A DNA stretch of 54,634 bases from an uncultured Pseudomonadota bacterium. Lineage in GTDB: Bacteria; Myxococcota_A; UBA796; SXON01. The number at the start of each line of letters is the position of its first letter. The stretch's first letter is position 1. Made by a program: the position numbers and the translations under genes. Positions 52,029 through 54,634 of the stretch are shown in pieces. A model generated the notes under the pieces. That model did not search any database and was not told the origin of the DNA. It saw only the letters and a list, made by a program, of their open reading frames with translations. Location: positions 1 through 54,634 of the forward strand of contig CAIXRH010000160.1 in NCBI GenBank assembly GCA_903921785.1. The letters run 5' to 3'.

Positions 52029-52062
52029 CGGCGGAGCCGGCGGGGGCGCTGTGGATTTTGGG

Positions 52063-52084
52063 GCAGGGGGCTCCCGCCCCCTGC
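52063..52084. terminator. stem-loop after hslO
   Basis: GCAGGGGG / CCCCCTGC perfect 8-bp stem (9 bp counting the closing C-G pair), 4-nt loop, beginning 34 nt after the hslO stop. TTTTG precedes it but no T-run follows. Probably a termination or mRNA-stabilising hairpin. Confidence 0.45.
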
Positions 52085-52200
52085 AACGTCCCCCGGGTTG
52101 TGGCTCGGCGGGCGCCGTGGCCGCGGTGCCGGGGGCCGGATGCGGGCGGTGTCGGCGCGGCACCGAGGCGGAGCCGGCCGCGGCCGCCGCGGCCCGCCCC

Positions 52201-52236
52201 GCCATTTTCGCCCCGGCGGTTCCTCGACCGCCGACG
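52201..52236 (+). repeat. REP-like repeat family B, copy 3
   Basis: GCCATTTTCGCCC, then a perfect hairpin CGGCGGT-TCCTCG-ACCGCCG (52214-52233). Similarity to copy 4 continues over about 40 more nt (AAGGACG..CCCTCGC..CGCCC). It lies 3' of the RAYT-like gene. Confidence 0.75.
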
Positions 52237-52330
52237 GTCCGGAGCAGAAGGACGCTCCCCTCGCCTCGCCCCTTCTCATCGCCGTCGCACGCCGCGCACG
52301 GCCGCAGAAGCCGACGGCCAGACCGGGAGC

Positions 52331-52374
52331 CCAAACAACGCCGGGGGTGAAGCGTCACCTGGTGCGTTGTTTGG
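52331..52374. repeat. long interrupted palindrome 3' of the RAYT-like gene
   Basis: 11-nt perfect arms CCAAACAACGC (52331-52341) and GCGTTGTTTGG (52364-52374) enclose an inner stem GGTGA-AGCG-TCACC (52346-52359). It ends 60 nt beyond the RAYT-like stop. It may be a bidirectional terminator or a subterminal hairpin of a Y1-type element. Confidence 0.65.
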
Positions 52375-52434
52375 CCGCGGCCGCCGACGCCCCCGCGGCC
52401 CCCTCCTCGACCGCCCCCCCTCCCCGTCGCGCGC

Positions 52435-53265
52435 TCACCCCTCCGTCGTCCGTGCCGACAGGAACCGCGGCGCGTCCGCCCACGGCACCGGCGCGTCGCC
52501 CGTCGCGAAAGGTCCAGGCGCCACCAGGGGGAATCCGCCCTGAAGCGAGAGCTGCATGCGCGTGGCCCGGAGCAGGTCCTCCCGCGGAGGCACCGCTCGG
52601 AGCACCCGCAGCGACTCCACCGTACGCCCAAGCGCGGCGGCCAGGGCCGCGGGCGCCGCGGGAAAAAGGTGCGCAAGCGCCCGTCGACCGTCGACCGCAG
52701 CGTCGCCACGACCCGAAAGGGGGTCCACCGCGAGCGCCGCCGTGACTGCGGCCAGGGCGGCCTCGACGCCCACCGTCCCGCCCGCCGGGACGAGGTCCGG
52801 CCACCCCGCCATCCTCCGGAGCACCGCCCCATTCACCCGCGGGAGGCACCTTCGCACGGTCGTCAGCAGCGTGCTCCTCACCGCCCGCAGTCCCAAGAGG
52901 TCGGGGAGGGCTCCGTTCTCCCGCCAGGGATCAGGCGCCACCCCGTGCTTCTCGTCGTTCCGCAGCACGTACTCGAAGGTGCTCGTCAGATGCCCCGGGT
53001 CGCGGACCTCCGTGTACCCCACGCACCGAACGCCGCCCGAGACGGCAGGCCGCAGCGCGAGCGTCACCCGCTGCGCCAACCGCCCGGCCTCCACGCGACC
53101 GAGCGCGACGAGCAGGTGTACGTGACCGTCTGACACCTGGAACGCCAGCAAGGGCACGTCCCAGCCGACACGGAGCAACGCCGAGACGACGCGACGCACG
53201 TCCGCGCGAGTGGGTGCGATCGGCGCGGGGCCGGCCGCGCGGAAGACCAGGTGGGTGACCGCCAT
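52435..53265 (-). CDS. Y1/HUH transposase-like protein (RAYT type)
   Basis: A 276-aa protein with the Y1 (IS200-like/REP-associated) nuclease signature in residues 1-110: HUH motif His48-Val-His50 in SDGHVHLLVAL, and the tyrosine helix with Tyr99 in FEYVLRNDEKHGV, equivalent to the YI.LNPVKAGL helix of RAYTs. The C-terminal 160 aa are helical, with a possible DNA-binding segment, and lack a recognised family. ATG 53265 has GGAGG 8 nt upstream. No target-site duplication or IS ends are apparent. The gene is bracketed by hairpins (52331-52374 and 53321-53349) and by opposed family B repeats, supporting a domesticated transposase that could process REP-like hairpins. Confidence 0.68.
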   Translation of the reverse strand: MAVTHLVFRAAGPAPIAPTRADVRRVVSALLRVGWDVPLLAFQVSDGHVHLLVALGRVEAGRLAQRVTLALRPAVSGGVRCVGYTEVRDPGHLTSTFEYVLRNDEKHGVAPDPWRENGALPDLLGLRAVRSTLLTTVRRCLPRVNGAVLRRMAGWPDLVPAGGTVGVEAALAAVTAALAVDPLSGRGDAAVDGRRALAHLFPAAPAALAAALGRTVESLRVLRAVPPREDLLRATRMQLSLQGGFPLVAPGPFATGDAPVPWADAPRFLSARTTEG

Positions 53266-53320
53266 GTGCCCCCTCCAAGCAACCCCAGTGCCATCGGATG
53301 ACCCTGGGCAACTCGGCGCG

Positions 53321-53349
53321 CCGACGACCGTCACGCCGACGGTCGTCGG
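53321..53349. repeat. perfect hairpin 5' of the RAYT-like gene
   Basis: 12-bp perfect stem CCGACGACCGTC / GACGGTCGTCGG with a 5-nt loop (ACGCC), 56 nt upstream of ATG 53265. It could also serve as terminator for the GNAT gene, which ends 113 nt away on the same strand. Confidence 0.65.
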
Positions 53350-53461
53350 GACGTCCGTCACCCACGGTCGGCCCCACGGCCCGCCCCCCGAAGCGCCGCC
53401 CACGTCGGCCCCGCCGCCCCCGCCTCTTCGCCTGCCAGCCCGCCCGGCCGCCGCCCACACC

Positions 53462-54007
53462 CTACCCCCGCCGCGGCGCTCCCCGCCGGAAGATGTACTC
53501 GTGGTCGGACCAGGCGCCCACGGGGAACGCGTACTCGCCCACCTTCGCAAACCCGCGCGCAGCGTAGAACGCCTGCGCCCGGTGGTTTCCCGACCAGACG
53601 CCCAGCCACACCGGGCCGGATCGCCTCGCCCCCAGGTGATCCAACGCCTGATCGAGGAGCCTGGCGCCCAGGCGCAGCCCCTGCGCGCTGCGGCGTACGT
53701 AGAGCTGGTAGAGCTCTCCGTCGTCGGGGTCGACCTGCGGGTGCGGCAGCATGCACGGACCCACGTGCGCATAGCCGAGCAGCTCGCCGTGCCGCTCCGC
53801 CACCCAGGCGGCCTTCGCCGGATCGGCCAGCTCGGCGGCGACTGCCTCGGGGGCGTAGGTCGCCCGCTCGAAGACGGCGAGGTCGCCCGCGGGGTAGGGG
53901 ATGGCGAACCCCTCCTCCAGGAAGGTCTCCCGGAAGGTATCTCGCTTCAACGACGCCAATTCTACGGCGTCATCGAGGGTGGCCACGCGGAGGACGGCGT
54001 CCGACAT
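53462..54007 (-). CDS. GNAT family N-acetyltransferase
   Basis: A 181-aa acetyltransferase that would move an acetyl group from acetyl-CoA to an amine. The core shows the beta4 strand ELYQLYVRRSAQGLRLGARLL (pyrophosphate loop QGLRLG), then VWLGVWSGNHRAQAFYAARGFAKVGE, the family's usual ending. The N-terminal 60 residues start with VLRVATLDDAVELASL. ATG 54007 fits the family start; longer frames upstream are unsupported. Substrate unknown. Located between the RAYT-like gene and family B copy 4. Confidence 0.85.
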   Translation of the reverse strand: MSDAVLRVATLDDAVELASLKRDTFRETFLEEGFAIPYPAGDLAVFERATYAPEAVAAELADPAKAAWVAERHGELLGYAHVGPCMLPHPQVDPDDGELYQLYVRRSAQGLRLGARLLDQALDHLGARRSGPVWLGVWSGNHRAQAFYAARGFAKVGEYAFPVGAWSDHEYIFRRGAPRRG

Positions 54008-54159
54008 CCACCCGCGGTACCTCCGTCGCGGGCCGGGGGCAAGTCCTTCGCCCGAGCGTGGCCGGCTCGCAAAGGAACGGCCCCGGTCGGCGCACCGGCG
54101 CACCGCGGACCACGCTGATGGAAAAGGGCGGCGCGAGGGTACCGTCCTGCGCACGTTCA

Positions 54160-54195
54160 CGTCGGCGGTCGAGGAACCGCCGGGGGGAGAATGGC
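54160..54195 (-). repeat. REP-like repeat family B, copy 4
   Basis: Minus strand: GCCATTCTCCCCC, then the same hairpin CGGCGGTTCCTCGACCGCCG as copy 3, then ACG. Similarity extends down to about 54120 (CCCTCGCGCCGCCCTTTTCC). Opposite orientation to copy 3, so the two point at each other across the RAYT-like and GNAT genes. Confidence 0.75.
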
Positions 54196-54217
54196 GCCGC
54201 GGAGGCCGGCGCCCCGT

Positions 54218-54634
54218 TCAGCTCCCGCCGAACCAGGCCCGCGCGTCCTTGAACGCGGCGACGAGGGTGCTCGTGCTCAGATCGACCCACACGAGCCAGT
54301 CGCTCTTGTCGGTGACGGCGTGGGCGACCGCGAGCTGACCGGGCTGCACCCGGGCGAGCGCGCGCAGCACGCCGGAGACCGCCACGGCCCCCGCGAGGTC
54401 GCCGCTGGTGGCGAAGCGGGCACGGTGGGCGCGCCAGAGCGCGGTGAGCACCCCGCGGTCGTCCATCACCAGGGCCTTCGCCACGTAGACCGAGCCGATC
54501 TCGGGGAGGGCGTCCTGGATCACGCCGGACACCACGTCGCCCAGGGCGGAGTCGGCGATGGCGCGGGCGGGCGCGGCGGCCTCGACGACCGGCGCGGCCG
54601 CGGGGGCGGCGGCAGGAGCGGGGGGCGGAGCGGC
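54218..54634 (-). CDS. hypothetical protein, partial (cut by right edge)
   Basis: The last 138 aa of a longer protein that is open to the right edge. It starts in an Ala-Pro-rich linker (like periplasmic spacers or disordered tethers), then a compact domain of about 105 aa: ALPEIGSVYVAKALVMDDRG, FATSGDLAGAVAVSGVLRALARV, AVTDKSDWLVWVDLSTSTLVAAFKDA. This alternation of strands and helices faintly recalls roadblock/LC7-type domains but is not a convincing match. The remainder of the gene lies outside the window. Confidence 0.6.
   Translation of the reverse strand, partial: AAPPPAPAAAPAAAPVVEAAAPARAIADSALGDVVSGVIQDALPEIGSVYVAKALVMDDRGVLTALWRAHRARFATSGDLAGAVAVSGVLRALARVQPGQLAVAHAVTDKSDWLVWVDLSTSTLVAAFKDARAWFGGS

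Larger units (their letters stand above)
52029..52434. other. intergenic region between hslO and the RAYT-like gene
   Basis: 406 nt between convergent genes. Holds a hairpin (52063-52084), family B copy 3 (52201-52236) and a long interrupted palindrome (52331-52374). No small gene found. Confidence 0.6.

Noticed and set aside
1-54634. tRNA, rRNA, riboswitch, CRISPR or prophage signals
   Set aside because: No GTTCRANYC arm with matching acceptor stem, no regularly spaced direct repeats, no phage structural genes and no cobalamin-riboswitch box were recognised by eye; a covariance search would be needed to exclude weak ones.

Overview
The window is very GC-rich and gene-dense. It looks like a chromosomal segment of a Myxococcota-type (delta-proteobacterial) Gram-negative bacterium. 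This is inferred from gene content, not from any marker gene: many exported lipoproteins with FG-GAP and MopE-like Asp/Cys repeats, a large secreted protein ending in a Cys/hydrophobic/Arg tail of the MYXO-CTERM kind, a Ser/Thr kinase fused to WD40 repeats, hybrid histidine kinases and a GGDEF-EAL protein. No rRNA, tRNA, CRISPR array, prophage or classical IS was seen. Most long antisense reading frames are by-products of high GC.

Layout. 1-12 kb: end of a possible radical-SAM-like gene, an FG-GAP lipoprotein, a sulfatase-fold lipoprotein, a TolB-like lipoprotein, a small outer-membrane protein, an amidase lipoprotein, a GT2/DksA-like pair and a DUF5995 gene. 12-15 kb: a fused salicylyl-CoA 5-hydroxylase-type flavoenzyme and a GT-B glycosyltransferase. 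15.6-22.8 kb: a tightly packed run ugd - trmL - manC - small lipoprotein - SDR - GGDEF/EAL - GT9, read as a surface-polysaccharide precursor operon with a built-in c-di-GMP enzyme. 23-31.6 kb: coiled-coil protein, Ser/Thr kinase-WD40, a divergent MopE/FG-GAP lipoprotein and two tandem sister lipoproteins.

31.6-38.4 kb (minus strand) is the most striking part: five genes joined by four consecutive ATGA overlaps encode a corrinoid protein, a UroD-type methyltransferase-like protein, a DUF1638 protein, a GAF/PAS hybrid histidine kinase with receiver and HPt domains, and a ferredoxin-type reductive activator of corrinoid proteins. No methyl-acceptor enzyme is obvious and the UroD-like protein appears to lack two of three usual zinc ligands, so a corrinoid-based sensory device is a reasonable hypothesis.

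38.9-47.5 kb: beta-barrel protein, second hybrid kinase, MYXO-CTERM-like giant protein, Old Yellow Enzyme and a VOC protein. 47.6-54.6 kb: L-domain/MopE lipoprotein, crotonase and 3-hydroxyacyl-CoA dehydrogenase (acyl-CoA metabolism), Hsp33, a Y1/HUH (RAYT-like) transposase-type gene bracketed by perfect hairpins, a GNAT acetyltransferase and the end of an unknown gene.

Two dispersed intergenic repeat families were found by eye. Family A (about 55 nt, core TCGCGAGCCA) occurs near 7.5 (an inverted pair), 28.8 and 42.8 kb, next to genes for exported proteins. Family B (GCCATTCTC plus a hairpin, REP-like) occurs at 22.9, 47.5, 52.2 and 54.2 kb, with a looser relative at 7.5 kb. The RAYT-like gene sits between two opposed family B copies.
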